A DNA stretch of 15,477 bases from Planctomycetota bacterium (GTDB lineage Bacteria > Planctomycetota > Phycisphaerae > UBA1845 > CAIVHJ01). A program made the position numbers and the translations under genes. Position 1 is the stretch's first letter; each line of letters starts with the position of its first letter. Where the stretch lies: the NCBI GenBank assembly GCA_022573485.1, contig JACZTW010000049.1:1-15477 (forward strand). Reading direction: 5' to 3'. Under the pieces are notes generated by a model. The model had not been told where the DNA came from, ran no database searches, and worked only from the letters and a program-made list of their open reading frames with translations. Shown piece after piece: positions 15,458-15,477 of the stretch.

Positions 15458-15477
15458 TGGAGTCCGTTTTTCCATTC
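15457..15477 (+). CDS. Start of the next gene, cut by the window end
   Basis: The sequence TGATG overlaps the cytochrome stop (15455-15457) with an ATG at 15457. The frame stays open to the window end and reads MESVFPF. One-base overlaps of this kind are typical of translationally coupled subunits, so a partner of the cytochrome is plausible. Seven residues are too few to name it. Confidence 0.5.

Overview
This window reads as high-G+C chromosomal DNA from a planctomycete, probably of the Phycisphaerae type. Two unrelated proteins carry paired EF-hand/dockerin-like modules of the form DFNGDGTVGAFDLAQLLGSWG-like (here at 1975-2535 and 8050-9717), together with DCNDNG/CEC-type calcium motifs. 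The tail of the RNA-binding protein also follows a pattern I associate with planctomycete secretin-like proteins. The lineage call is inference from protein style. No rRNA, tRNA or CRISPR array was seen.

Layout. An RRM RNA-binding protein lies on the + strand at the left end (356-949). Eight genes on the - strand follow, from 7679 down to 1135. In transcription order they are a fused dehydroquinase/shikimate dehydrogenase (aroDE), shikimate kinase (aroK, likely TTG start), an oversized prepilin peptidase, a LapA-like membrane protein, an OmpA-type lipoprotein, a membrane zinc-ribbon protein with dockerin-like repeats, a small lipoprotein and a YggU/DUF167 protein. Most gaps are 32-85 bases; the 246-base gap before the zinc-ribbon gene holds a candidate -10 box of its own. 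A secreted Asp-box (BNR) protein with C-terminal dockerin-like repeats (8050-9717, +) runs towards clpB (12494-9888, -), and hairpins fill the space between the two ends.

The right part is more accessory in character. A roughly 630-base stretch without a gene leads to a compact type II toxin-antitoxin pair (13131-13760, +). Its promoter overlaps two identical-type palindromes 32 bp apart, which looks like an autoregulated operator. Next comes a cytochrome bd-subunit-I-like membrane protein fused to a c-type cytochrome domain (13964-15457), whose stop codon overlaps the start of a further gene cut by the window end.

How the genes work together. aroDE and aroK cover three steps of the shikimate pathway. 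The prepilin peptidase, LapA-like protein, OmpA-like lipoprotein, zinc-ribbon protein and small lipoprotein form an envelope-related group. ClpB is a housekeeping disaggregase.

Structure beyond genes. Tandem heptamers of one GACTNNN family sit at four gene boundaries; two begin at the base after a stop codon, one contains the stop codon and one lies just before the clpB start. A 9-bp tandem repeat lies 14 bases after the RRM stop. Two copies of a REP-like hairpin differ by a compensatory base-pair change, and one of them is translated as part of the cytochrome tail.
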